In this document: one piece after another, positions 1 through 7,621 of the stretch | How the letters are laid out: every line of letters begins with the position of its first letter | Position numbering within the stretch: the first letter of the stretch is position 1 | Source: an uncultured Ignavibacteria bacterium | Lineage (GTDB): Bacteria > Bacteroidota > Ignavibacteria > Kapaibacteriales > Kapaibacteriaceae | Assembly (NCBI GenBank): GCA_937870915.1 | Contig: CALMZQ010000036.1 | Span: forward strand, 1-34,947 | DNA: 34,947 nucleotides | Direction: 5' to 3' | Translations under genes and position numbers: made by a program | Notes under the pieces: model-generated | The model's database searches: none | What the model was told of the DNA's origin: nothing | The model's input: only the letters and a program-made list of their open reading frames with translations

Positions 1-209
1 AGGTTGAGCAGCTTTGTACTGAATCTTTGTCCACCCCAAATACGGATGGACCATTTGGTCATTTACATAGAAGGGGCGACGAAATCGAGCGCATCGAGAT
101 GGAGTGGGGTGAGCTAAGAGGAAGAGGGACCGTGCCTCGATTACGCTCGGCATGACGCACTGTTTTCGCTGTCCGCTGTTCGCTGTTCACTGTTCGCTGT
201 TTCCCGTTC
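1..209. repeat. Intergenic segment with dispersed repeat and CTGTTC-type tail
   Basis: No convincing gene is visible here. Positions 131-158 are a 28-base sequence found identically at 5683-5710. In both places it is followed by a low-complexity run of CTGTTC/CTGTCC-like units (about 160-205 here, 5711-5730 there). The shared block plus the shared simple-sequence tail marks this as one copy of a dispersed intergenic repeat rather than chance similarity. It lies just past the stop codon of the minus-strand gene beginning at 1640. Confidence 0.6.
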
Positions 210-1640
210 TCACTTCACAAATACTTTCCACCACTGCAGCGGCGATACCACACCCTGCACAGCAGTCACAACCGAATAGGTGGAAAGCTCCTTTTGATAC
301 CGTACAAAGTGGCGATCCAGCACACAGTTCCGCATTGAGAGTCCGTTACGTGCGTAGATACTAACAATACGAGAGAGTAACCATAGCGGTCGATCACGGC
401 GAAGCTCACGGGTACGGTCAATATGGCTCTTCATCGACTCTAACGATCTGATGGTCTCAGGGGTCCTGCCGTGATGACGGTAAACTAAGGCTGAGAGCAT
501 GAGAATGTCGAGTGGTTGCTTGCAGTTCGACTTGACGTTTCTGATCGTAATCGATGTATCGTGACTCAAGACCCGTGCATACACCATGCCAAGCTTTAGC
601 TTAACGATTAGGTCGGCTGACTGCCTTTTTAGAGTCTTTTGCGAATCAATGAGATCGGCAGTATCAGCCGCGCGACGATACTCACCGCTCTTGAGTTGAA
701 AACGTAGCAGGACATTGATCGCATTGAACCAATCCGTTGAATCCGGATCACATGATTCTACAACCCTGCGAGCAGATAGAACCCCTCGTTTGTAGTCATT
801 AGCCGTATTGAAGATGAATGCTCGTTGGGCATGATACTCCCGAAGAGCAACGGTATCAAATCGACCCTCCGTCGTCAGTGCCTTTCGTGAGCGATCCAGC
901 CAATAGAGACCAAGTTCTGTGTCGCCCACTAACTGAGCAAGTGTTGTGGCAAGTCTTGCCGCAGCCATTGCAATTAGGCTAGATGTGTTGGTTTTGGCCT
1001 GTTCGGCGAGAAGTGTTCGTGCCCTTGCGATATAGGGCTTGCGCCGCTCCTTGTCCGTCTTTCTATGGAGTGGGATAGAGATCTGTATCCACAGTTCAAG
1101 TAGGTCGTGGACGCGCATCGCTTCTTCTGCCGCTTCTCTTCCGCGTCGGAGCTCAAGACGTGCACTGCGACCACGTCTATTGAAGCCATCATAATAGGCC
1201 AGAGCAAAGTGAATAGGTGGCGCATACCACATAAGCTCAGGATAGACAATCGCCCTTCGGGCTGCTAACAAATGCCAGCGATTCGTATACGTACCATCTG
1301 CACGCAAGAGTGTTTGACCGATGAGGAGGTTGCGCAGACAGGCTATTGATGTCAAACGCCGAGCCCCTAATGCTGGCGATAGGGGGCATGATAATACGAT
1401 CTCGGCCAGTCGGTTTTCGAATCGCGCAACTCTCCTGCGGTATCTCCCATCTACGGATGCAGTGGGACCGTAGAGCAACAGAGCGTATGCGAGATCATTC
1501 ATGGGCTGTCTCGAAATAAGCACTTGTAGCATTGTCTGATCAGAAGTCGACAATGAAGCCATGATTGATTCATCGTCCATCCAGCCCTTACCATTAATGA
1601 TAGAGAGGCAGTTGACATATTCGAGTACTTGTGCAAGCAT
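210..1640 (-). CDS. Hypothetical helical (TPR-like?) protein, 476 aa
   Basis: Long open frame of 476 residues with no recognised catalytic motif, no signal peptide and no membrane segment. The sequence is rich in Arg, Leu and Ala and reads as successive amphipathic helices (for example the stretches around residues 165-205, 215-260 and 310-345), which suggests an alpha-solenoid of TPR type, though no clean TPR consensus can be read. The start is uncertain: ATG at 1640 gives the longest form, but Met21 or Met27 are possible and no strong Shine-Dalgarno is seen. It is transcribed away from the exported-protein cluster that starts at 1773, with a 132-bp divergent spacer between them. Function unknown. 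Confidence 0.6.
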   Translation of the reverse strand: MLAQVLEYVNCLSIINGKGWMDDESIMASLSTSDQTMLQVLISRQPMNDLAYALLLYGPTASVDGRYRRRVARFENRLAEIVLSCPLSPALGARRLTSIACLRNLLIGQTLLRADGTYTNRWHLLAARRAIVYPELMWYAPPIHFALAYYDGFNRRGRSARLELRRGREAAEEAMRVHDLLELWIQISIPLHRKTDKERRKPYIARARTLLAEQAKTNTSSLIAMAAARLATTLAQLVGDTELGLYWLDRSRKALTTEGRFDTVALREYHAQRAFIFNTANDYKRGVLSARRVVESCDPDSTDWFNAINVLLRFQLKSGEYRRAADTADLIDSQKTLKRQSADLIVKLKLGMVYARVLSHDTSITIRNVKSNCKQPLDILMLSALVYRHHGRTPETIRSLESMKSHIDRTRELRRDRPLWLLSRIVSIYARNGLSMRNCVLDRHFVRYQKELSTYSVVTAVQGVVSPLQWWKVFVK

Positions 1641-1772
1641 AGTTCGCGTGAATCAGAAGTCTTTAAAAGTATTGTCTCAATATATGCTTTAGCGATACGG
1701 TTAAGGTCAGGATATCCCGATACGTTGTGAGTGAAGCTCATACACACACACACACAATCGTTGAGGGACGCA

Positions 1773-1976
1773 ATGGAGATGTTGTTGGCAATTCTGCTCT
1801 GGCTCGGCTGTATAACAGCACCAAACACCTACTACCAACCGCAGATCGACTCCTATGCAAATCAGAATCAGGAAGTGATCAATGGTGTAATGGCAAGCCC
1901 GACCCAGCAGGAGTTTGTCTGGAGCCAATATGGGGCGGCCACCGAGAACGTACAGGTCATTGATCCATACAAATAG
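1773..1976 (+). CDS. Small putative lipoprotein, 67 aa
   Basis: The start at ATG 1773 is chosen because GAGGG lies 6 bases upstream and the N-terminus is then a short hydrophobic segment (MEMLLAILLWLGC) ending in Cys, like a lipoprotein signal, although the lipobox (W-L-G-C) is imperfect. The remaining 54 residues are Gln/Asn/Tyr-rich and polar, ending DPYK. An (AC)n microsatellite at 1742-1756 sits in the leader just upstream and could be a slippage site. It may be the first gene of a run of exported proteins (2077, 2812, 5277), with a 100-bp gap to the next. No family recognised. Confidence 0.5.
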   Translation: MEMLLAILLWLGCITAPNTYYQPQIDSYANQNQEVINGVMASPTQQEFVWSQYGAATENVQVIDPYK

Positions 1977-2076
1977 CAAGCTCAACCATGTCTAGTTGAA
2001 CCATACAACAAAGGACTCCGACTTGTCATTGTGCCAAGCCGGAGCAATGTTCACCAATATTCTCGTGAGGGTACAA

Positions 2077-2721
2077 ATGACACCCGTTTCTCTGAAGCAC
2101 TCGCTTCATACCACCGTCGGCAAATACATCTTCGCATGTATTGCTGCACTGCTCCTTGCTTGTTCGACCGTCCCGATGAGGGCAGATGTTGATGATTGTA
2201 CATGCACAATTGATAGCCTGATTTCTGACAATCTGGCGATTTGTATTGGCGGGACAAACTATGTAGTCGATGTGTATGGGTGCAGAAGGGTTGGATATCC
2301 ACCACTCTATCTTGCGGAAATATGCTCGGGTTCCCTATTGCAGAATCAATACACGACCATTACGCGAGTGTGTTTTGTTGGGGCAAAGCCCCTGCCTATC
2401 GACCCACAGGCGACTTTTAATGCAATATTGTGTGCGTGGGATCCGTGTGTGACACCGGGAATAATGGGAGCCATTGTTCCACCATTAGCAGGGGCTAGGT
2501 ATTGTTGGACTACATTCTTCCCCAAATGTGTGAATGTGGACAACGGAACAGGCTGCATTTACAAGTGCGGTGATGGATGCTGCATCATGGCCCGCAGGTT
2601 CGAACGTCAAGTTGATGGATCTTGTCGTGAAACATTGCGAAAAATATGTGATGTTGCAACTACAACCTGCGTGAGTCCTTGCATTGAAATAGAATGTCCA
2701 GAGCCGGTCTGCTGCGACTGA
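2077..2721 (+). CDS. Exported Cys-rich hypothetical protein, 214 aa
   Basis: The start at ATG 2077 places GAGGG upstream and gives a normal signal peptide (positive VSLKHSLHTTVGK, hydrophobic YIFACIAALLLAC, then TVPMRA before the mature DVDDC). The mature part of about 175 residues holds 21 cysteines, including C-x-C near its start, a G-C-C pair in the middle and a terminal C-C-D. This implies a heavily disulfide-bonded or metal-binding extracellular protein. No catalytic motif and no T9SS tail are seen. An upstream in-frame ATG at 2047 is an alternative start. It is followed after 90 bp by the Asp-box protein and is probably cotranscribed with it; a CCCTGGA/TCCAGGG inverted repeat at 2741-2773 lies in that gap. 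Function unknown. Confidence 0.65.
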   Translation: MTPVSLKHSLHTTVGKYIFACIAALLLACSTVPMRADVDDCTCTIDSLISDNLAICIGGTNYVVDVYGCRRVGYPPLYLAEICSGSLLQNQYTTITRVCFVGAKPLPIDPQATFNAILCAWDPCVTPGIMGAIVPPLAGARYCWTTFFPKCVNVDNGTGCIYKCGDGCCIMARRFERQVDGSCRETLRKICDVATTTCVSPCIEIECPEPVCCD

Positions 2722-2811
2722 TAATTCTTTACGTCTTGTTCCCTGGAGTAGAGGTCGCTCCGATATTCCAGGGAGCTGGATGGTTTGTCGAACTTCTGAA
2801 TGGCATGATTC

Positions 2812-5265
2812 ATGCACACACTAATTCGCTACATATTGGTTCTACTTTTAGTCGAAACAGGCTACTCAACATTGTGCTCACAGAATGTGCAATTGGTGTA
2901 CCGCGAGCGGGAGTCGTCTATTTCACAAGCACCACTTGTCCTTATGCACAAAACGAATTCGAGGCTATTTTTCGCGTTTAGCAATGTTGGTGTGTTTACG
3001 ACGACTGGACTCTCCAATTCGCTAGTTCCTGTTGAAGGGGTAAATGATGCGTATGGGTATCAGGCGAACTATGCGTGCGATTGTGCAAATGGAGACTATC
3101 TCTTGCATCAGTATGGTTTTCTTGGAAATCGCATCTTTCGACTAGACAGCCAGGGGGCAGCGCAAAAGGTGATCATTGCAGATGGTGAGTTGCTAGGCGT
3201 GGACATGCGCGGCAACGGCGCAGTTGTTTGTCAGTTAAAGAGTCCAACGGGTGTAGCCTCCCGTTGGGTCACTCTCGACTGTGGTAGATCGTGGTTTCAG
3301 GAGGACGGGTTCCCATCAATAGCCCTGAGAAGCGCTGTTCTACATGAACATTCTAATCCTTTCCGATACAGCCTCTCACGCGGAGGACTCGGCAATAGGG
3401 CATTCCCCACGTCAATCCGAGCGAAGAACGGACTTCATTCTGTTTCGATATTAGGACAAGACAGTATTGTGTGGATAACGAGGGGACGCAACTCCTTAGT
3501 GACCGATACGATCTGGTACTCTGATATTCGAGACAGTACAAGAAAGAGCTACGACACAATACTGCAAGTGATTGGAGTTCAAGATAGCATCAAGCTCAGA
3601 GATGTGAGATTGATTGCCACCAACAGCGGAAATGTATTCATGTTCCATCAATCAGGATGGTATGCCAATCACTCCGATGGAAGGTGGAGGGTAATCGATA
3701 CCCTGCCAAAGATGCTTTCCATGCAATTCACATCATCCTCATCAACTTCATCGGCTGATGATATACTGCGCTATGTGAGTGTGGGTCTGCCTAATCAACA
3801 ACTCGTTACAGTATTTCTTGATAGTACGTTCAAGCCAAGTCTTGTTGAAACTCCTGATCCTCCGCTTCTCGACATGCTTGCGATAAGCGTGGTTTCTCCG
3901 GAGTTGACATCAATACTATGGCGGAGCACGACCTCTCCTTTGTGCTTGTATTCTGATGCAGAGGGGATGCAAGTGATAAACAGCATCACGAAGGATATTG
4001 AGAGTCTACCTTTGACGCCAATCCTGTTCGGCTTTACTAGTCCGAAAAAAGAACCAATCGTTGTGCCATACAGTGATTGCTCCGTCTTGGTGAGAGAGTC
4101 AGGAATAGGATTGCTTAGGGCTACCAACATCCGCGGTGAGTATTGGGTCGAAACTGGCAATCACGGACCAAGGATCCAGACTTCTCAAGGTCTGCGCACT
4201 CCGTTTGTTGGAAGAGGTGAAGTGATATTCCCGGGTAAAAACGTTCGGCAGTATACTCGCGATGGAAGACTTTCACGGGTCCTCAGTTCGACCCCAACAA
4301 CAGCCGTTTTCCGTTTGGAAGACAGTACGCTATTAATGGCTCAGGGTTCTTTCATTACACGATTGGGTACAAACGGAAACAGGGACACGGTTGACCTTAC
4401 TCGGATCGTTTGTTCACCATCTGACACGGTTGGGTACGTTAACACATTCGTCCCAACAGTTGACGGCTCCCTAATCGTTCTTGTAAACGGACTGCGCCTA
4501 CTCGACCTCGAAACGCTTGGAACCAAGCCATGGAGATGCGGCGGGGTACTTCGATCTATAGACGCTGGTCGTACATGGATGCGATCGACAACCCCTTTGG
4601 AATCTCCGTACTTTCTTGGAAGTCTCCGGACGCCTTCTGGCGTCATAGTTGCATCAGTTACTTCTGTGATACGAGACACCACATATCAAACCTCAGAGGA
4701 TCAGGCACCTCTTGTTGAATCAAGGAACCATACTTTCAATGATCGCATGGTCATCCGCTCAACCGATAACGGTGTCACGTGGACTGCGGTCTATCGTTCA
4801 CCAACGAGTAGTTCCTTTAGACTCGTTGGCGGAGACGGCGTGATCACCAAGGACGGAACACTCCTACTTATGACAACCGACGGAGTTCTGAAGAGCACCA
4901 ACGACGGACTTGACTGGGACTTCCACGATCCTATTGGTATGGACGCAGGCGCAGAGATCATCTCCATGTTCCAAGACACCGTTGGGTCGCCTGTCTACTA
5001 CTGCACAACGGTTGGTCTCTACAAAGAACAACCCGTTACAGATGTGCACGAAGATCAACACCGATCGAGACCACAGCTCCATGCAGCCCGGACGTGGAGT
5101 AACCATGTATCGTTCTGGAAACGAGATGGTATCGAAGTCAAGCGACTCTTCTCTGTCTTGGGTGTCGATATGCCCCTTATCGACCCTCCGCCGGGATTGT
5201 ACATGGCTGAGTGCGCAACGGATTCGGGTGTTCGTGTTGAGCCGATACTCATTGTACCAGAATAG
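2812..5265 (+). CDS. Secreted Asp-box (BNR-like) repeat protein with T9SS-like tail, 817 aa
   Basis: N-terminal signal peptide (MHTLIRYILVLLLVETGYS, cleavage near CSQ). Four Asp-box-like motifs are readable: TLDCGRSW near residue 154, SIDAGRTW near 582, STDNGVTW near 649 and STNDGLDW near 695. These mark the beta-propeller fold of sialidase-like and photosystem-assembly-like proteins; no sialidase catalytic set is evident, so enzymatic activity should not be assumed. The last 50 or so residues (FSVLGVDMPL, PPGLYMAE, ending ILIVPE) have the pattern of a T9SS type-A sorting domain, predicting export to the cell surface or medium. It sits between the Cys-rich gene and a small CTD-like gene whose ATG begins 11 bp after this stop, so the three look like one transcription unit. 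Confidence 0.75.
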   Translation: MHTLIRYILVLLLVETGYSTLCSQNVQLVYRERESSISQAPLVLMHKTNSRLFFAFSNVGVFTTTGLSNSLVPVEGVNDAYGYQANYACDCANGDYLLHQYGFLGNRIFRLDSQGAAQKVIIADGELLGVDMRGNGAVVCQLKSPTGVASRWVTLDCGRSWFQEDGFPSIALRSAVLHEHSNPFRYSLSRGGLGNRAFPTSIRAKNGLHSVSILGQDSIVWITRGRNSLVTDTIWYSDIRDSTRKSYDTILQVIGVQDSIKLRDVRLIATNSGNVFMFHQSGWYANHSDGRWRVIDTLPKMLSMQFTSSSSTSSADDILRYVSVGLPNQQLVTVFLDSTFKPSLVETPDPPLLDMLAISVVSPELTSILWRSTTSPLCLYSDAEGMQVINSITKDIESLPLTPILFGFTSPKKEPIVVPYSDCSVLVRESGIGLLRATNIRGEYWVETGNHGPRIQTSQGLRTPFVGRGEVIFPGKNVRQYTRDGRLSRVLSSTPTTAVFRLEDSTLLMAQGSFITRLGTNGNRDTVDLTRIVCSPSDTVGYVNTFVPTVDGSLIVLVNGLRLLDLETLGTKPWRCGGVLRSIDAGRTWMRSTTPLESPYFLGSLRTPSGVIVASVTSVIRDTTYQTSEDQAPLVESRNHTFNDRMVIRSTDNGVTWTAVYRSPTSSSFRLVGGDGVITKDGTLLLMTTDGVLKSTNDGLDWDFHDPIGMDAGAEIISMFQDTVGSPVYYCTTVGLYKEQPVTDVHEDQHRSRPQLHAARTWSNHVSFWKRDGIEVKRLFSVLGVDMPLIDPPPGLYMAECATDSGVRVEPILIVPE

Positions 5266-5276
5266 TGAGGTCTGCG

Positions 5277-5633
5277 ATGCCTCGAGTAACGAAACAACTA
5301 TTCGCTGTGCTGTTCATGTTGATGTGCACGGTGGCTATAGGATCAAGCACGCCGCCCGTGCCTGGTTTTGGTGTAGATGCGCAACCGCGTATTGTTAGTG
5401 GGGAAGTCAAGGTGTCTATTGCAAACTCCGATCTCGCCATCGGTGGTGTGCAATCCCTTGCCATTGTGAGTGCTACGGGAGTTCTCATCGAGGATATCAG
5501 ACCGCGATTAGTGTCGGGCACTGCACTGCAAGAAATACAAATACCAACAAAAGACTGGGCAAGAGGCATGTACATCCTTGTGGTGGCAGATGGGTCTAGT
5601 CGAGGTATCATTAAGATTCTCAAGCTCGACTGA
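5277..5633 (+). CDS. Small exported protein consisting mainly of a T9SS-like C-terminal domain, 118 aa
   Basis: ATG 5277 is preferred over the GTG at 5265 because GAGG lies about 7 bases upstream and the signal peptide (VTKQLFAVLFMLMCTVAIGS) then starts cleanly. After a short Pro-rich linker, the rest (VSIANSDLAIGG, LAIVSATGVLI, then DWARGMYILVVADGSS and a final IIKILKLD) matches the strand pattern and the G-x-Y motif of a T9SS type-A sorting domain. There is almost no passenger domain. It could be a decoy or assembly partner for the T9SS cargo encoded immediately upstream, or a degenerate remnant of a larger protein; the intact signal peptide and ribosome site argue it is expressed. Confidence 0.65.
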   Translation: MPRVTKQLFAVLFMLMCTVAIGSSTPPVPGFGVDAQPRIVSGEVKVSIANSDLAIGGVQSLAIVSATGVLIEDIRPRLVSGTALQEIQIPTKDWARGMYILVVADGSSRGIIKILKLD

Positions 5634-5639
5634 ACGTCA

Positions 5640-5730
5640 CCCCGGGCGAAGCCTGTCCTGCCGAAGGGAGGATCGAGGGTGTCGTGCCTCGATTACGCTC
5701 GGCATGACGCTCTGTATTCTCTGTTCTCTG
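5640..5730. repeat. Dispersed intergenic repeat, second copy
   Basis: Contains at 5683-5710 the 28-base block identical to 131-158, followed by the same CTGTTC-like tail. The block ends (CACCCCGGG near 5638 and CTCGGCATGACG near 5697-5709) are imperfect inverted repeats. It lies between convergent genes (the CTD-like protein and vapC), where a transcription terminator would be useful. Confidence 0.6.
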
Positions 5731-6141
5731 TTACCTAAGAAATGGATTCACGATTCTCGTGTTCAATATCTTCAGTCCGTGGTGCATATCCTCAGATAAC
5801 ACTTCGTTGCATTCTTCTGACAAAGCCGTAGCAATGATCAGTGCGTCATAGTAGCTCAATGAGTAGCGCTCCATGATCGAAAGAGCTAGCGTTGGAAGTT
5901 CTTCAGTGATTGGCACAACCTTGCAATACGCACGTACCGTTTTCAACGCATGATGGATCTCAGTAGGGGGCATGCGGAGTTTGCGAGAACAGACATTTGA
6001 GATCTCGTTGAGGACCTGCACGCTTGCAACGCCCCCTTCAATCAAGATCTTTTCTGCAATGGGTGTTCGACGTGGATCGTCAGCAAGCACATAGATCAGA
6101 ATGTTTGAGTCGAGGAACCTACTACCGGGCATTTGCATCAT
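5731..6141 (-). CDS. vapC: VapC-family PIN-domain toxin
   Basis: A 136-aa PIN-domain protein, the usual size of VapC ribonuclease toxins. The acidic residues expected at the metal-binding site are present in order: D11 (FLDSNILIY), E46 (VLNEISN), D99 (SYYDALIIATA) and D118 (LSEDMHHG). The family cleaves RNA, commonly tRNA, when released from its antitoxin. Its 5' end overlaps the antitoxin's 3' end by 20 bp if ATG 6141 is used, or by 11 bp from the third Met at 6132, implying translational coupling. Context and motifs make the assignment firm; the RNA target cannot be read from sequence. Confidence 0.9.
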   Translation of the reverse strand: MMQMPGSRFLDSNILIYVLADDPRRTPIAEKILIEGGVASVQVLNEISNVCSRKLRMPPTEIHHALKTVRAYCKVVPITEELPTLALSIMERYSLSYYDALIIATALSEECNEVLSEDMHHGLKILNTRIVNPFLR

Positions 6142-6355
6142 CCCGATCGAAACGAAATCCCTTTGGCAGGCGCCGACGTTGCTTGCGCAATTGATCCAAC
6201 AGTTCCTGCGGACTATCGAGCCTACTCACTACGAATGTGTGAAGGTCAGGAGTCACGCTGAACGCAATCTCATCGCCCTCCATCAATCCCAACTCCAGTA
6301 CCAACTCCCGAGGAAGTCGCACACCAAGACTATTGCCCCATTTAGAAACTCGCAT
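6122..6355 (-). CDS. vapB: AbrB/MazE-type antitoxin partner of VapC
   Basis: A 77-aa protein starting MRVSKWGNSLGVRLP, the signature opening of SpoVT/AbrB swapped-hairpin DNA-binding antitoxins; a C-terminal Arg/Lys-rich tail (LLDQLRKQRRRLPKG) would wrap the PIN toxin. A longer in-frame start at 6415 exists but would place the inverted repeat at 6371-6399 inside the gene and lacks family similarity, so ATG 6355 is preferred. It would neutralise VapC and repress the operon by binding upstream. Confidence 0.88.
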   Translation of the reverse strand: MRVSKWGNSLGVRLPRELVLELGLMEGDEIAFSVTPDLHTFVVSRLDSPQELLDQLRKQRRRLPKGFRFDRDDANAR

Positions 6356-6370
6356 CACATTCTCTTCGAA

Positions 6371-6399
6371 ATGATATACATGGCACAAAGGTATATCAT
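6371..6399. promoter_or_regulatory. Perfect inverted repeat, probable vapBC operator
   Basis: ATGATATAC at 6371-6379 is perfectly inverted as GTATATCAT at 6391-6399, with an 11-bp spacer, ending 16 bp upstream of the antitoxin ATG. The position and symmetry fit the autoregulatory operator of an AbrB-type antitoxin. The AT-rich arms could also contain the -10 element. Confidence 0.6.
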
Positions 6400-6519
6400 G
6401 GCGACTAAGAATCAAAAGGCATTGGTCACCACATATCTCAATGAGAGTGCACTAATCCGGTGCACAGGTGCCTACTTTTGAGTGATTTCGTAAGCGAACA
6501 TTTAGCAATGGAGTACGTC

Positions 6520-6714
6520 ATGGCATCCGACAAAAAGGTCATCATCAACAACGATGGAATGTGGGGCCTTGTCTGGTTCCTCGCTACGGTTGGTGCGGCC
6601 ATCTACTACGTTCAACAAGCAACCGACTTTTGGGGCGCTGTTCTCGGCATCTTAAAGGCACTCGTATGGCCTGCCATGCTGATGTATCGTGTGTTGCAGA
6701 ATCTCCAGATGTGA
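6520..6714 (+). CDS. Small conserved membrane protein, 64 aa
   Basis: The start at ATG 6520 is supported by GGAG six bases upstream; an earlier in-frame ATG at 6460 adds an implausible leader. One or two hydrophobic stretches are visible (WGLVWFLATVGAAIYYV and FWGAVLGILKALVWPAMLMY). The pattern of a charged polar start, an aromatic first helix, then FWG and ALVWPA resembles small uncharacterised membrane proteins seen in many bacteria. It is closely followed by the tspO reading frame on the same strand, so the two are probably cotranscribed. Confidence 0.65.
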   Translation: MASDKKVIINNDGMWGLVWFLATVGAAIYYVQQATDFWGAVLGILKALVWPAMLMYRVLQNLQM

Positions 6715-6734
6715 TCGTGATTGCGCGATCATCA

Positions 6735-7210
6735 ATGAAGCAGCTTCTTGGCTTGTTCGTGTGCCTTGCTCTGGTCTTTCTTGCCGCAGCAGCCGGTGGA
6801 CTTGCTTCTGCCAGTGCCGGCAGCTTTTTCATGGAGCTCGATCGACCTCTCTGGCGCCTCCGGCATGGTTGTTTGGTCCGGCATGGACGGTCCTCTACCT
6901 TCTCATGGGAGTTGCGTCGTGGCTTGTATGGCGAAAAGGGGGCTTTTCTGATGCCCGCCCAGCGTTAACTCTATACGGCGTTCAGCTTGTGCTGAACGCC
7001 ATGTGGACCTGGCTCTTCTTCGTCATGCGGTCCGGCAGTCTTGCCTTTGTTGAGATCATCATCCTCTGGATCTTGATCCTCGCAACCGTCATCGCGTTCT
7101 GGCGAAAGAATCGTCTCGCAGGAGTGATGCTCGTGCCGTATCTGATCTGGGTTGCCTATGCATCGGCGCTGACATTTTCGTTGTGGCAGCGAAATCCATC
7201 GGTGTTGTGA
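6735..7210 (+). pseudogene. tspO: TspO/MBR family protein, disrupted by a -1 frameshift
   Basis: Two overlapping frames together make a typical TspO of about 158 residues with five membrane segments. The first frame (from ATG 6735) gives the opening helix and FMELDRPLW; the second carries WLFGPAWTVLYLLMG, YGVQLVLNAMWTWLFF, FVEIIILW and PYLIWVAYASALTF, all family landmarks. The break is near 6855-6862: one extra C would restore the expected RPPAWLFGP. There are no stop codons in either half, so this is a very recent mutation or a sequencing/assembly error. No slippery heptamer is visible that would support programmed frameshifting. TspO proteins bind porphyrins and act in the membrane in tetrapyrrole or stress regulation. 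Confidence 0.8.
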
Positions 7211-7261
7211 GGCGCTGTGTAGATAAGAAGCTGATCTTACCGCAGCTCATCAACTCGCAAA

Positions 7262-7324
7262 GGTCCCTCGTCGCTTCGGGCACGGCATGCCGTGCCCCTA
7301 CGCTTCTCGGGATGACGCTGACCT
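7262..7324 (+). repeat. Hairpin repeat, copy 1 (palindromic tip)
   Basis: Outer arms GGTCCCTCGTCGC (7262-7274) and a 25-base segment at 7295-7319 are found inverted at 7452-7464 and 7406-7430. The centre, 7278-7297, is a perfect 20-base palindrome (GGGCACGGCATGCCGTGCCC). Part of the right arm (CTCGGGATGACGCTGACCTG) recurs at 8461-8480, so this belongs to a dispersed intergenic family. Confidence 0.75.
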
Positions 7325-7341
7325 GGCGTAGTGTTTGCAGA

Positions 7342-7380
7342 AGAAAAGCGAGCACCATCACTGATGGTGCTCGCTTTTCT
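7342..7380. terminator. Perfect 19-bp-stem bidirectional terminator-like hairpin
   Basis: A perfect palindrome: a 19-base arm beginning AGAAAAGCGAGCACCATCA, a single C at 7361, then its exact complement ending GCTCGCTTTTCT. The A-run on one side and T-run on the other make it a strong intrinsic terminator in either direction. It lies exactly between the two inverted hairpin repeats, downstream of tspO. Confidence 0.85.
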
Positions 7381-7399
7381 ATCTATAGATAAATCCGAT

Positions 7400-7464
7400 C
7401 AGCGTAGCGTCATCCCGAGAAGCGTAGGGGCGAGGCCTTGCCTCGCCCTGAGCGACGAGGGACC
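7400..7464 (-). repeat. Hairpin repeat, copy 2 (inverted, different palindromic tip)
   Basis: Inverted partner of copy 1: positions 7406-7430 are the exact complement of 7295-7319, and 7452-7464 of 7262-7274. The tip differs in sequence (GGGCGAGGC, CTT, GCCTCGCCC, about 7428-7448) but keeps full base pairing, which points to conservation of structure rather than sequence. Confidence 0.75.
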
Positions 7465-7621
7465 TCACAAATGAAGAAATGACAAAGTGACGGAATGGCA
7501 TAATGACGAGAATCACGAACCGATCTAGATTACCAAACCGCCAGAGTTTCCGATCGACAAGGATTGTGGCTGGGTCGCAATCGTGTACATTGCAATATCT
7601 ATGAGGGTGAGAGGGAAGCTT

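Noticed and set aside
974-1249. Short minus-strand frame inside the first gene
   Set aside because: Embedded in another frame of the longer gene with no ribosome site or recognisable composition; treated as a shadow.
1742-1756. (AC)n run as a phase-variation switch for the small lipoprotein
   Set aside because: With the preferred start at 1773 the run lies upstream of the coding region, so slippage would not change the reading frame; at most it could affect expression.
6855-6862. Programmed -1 frameshift in tspO
   Set aside because: No slippery heptamer or downstream stem was seen, and TspO proteins are not known to use frameshifting.
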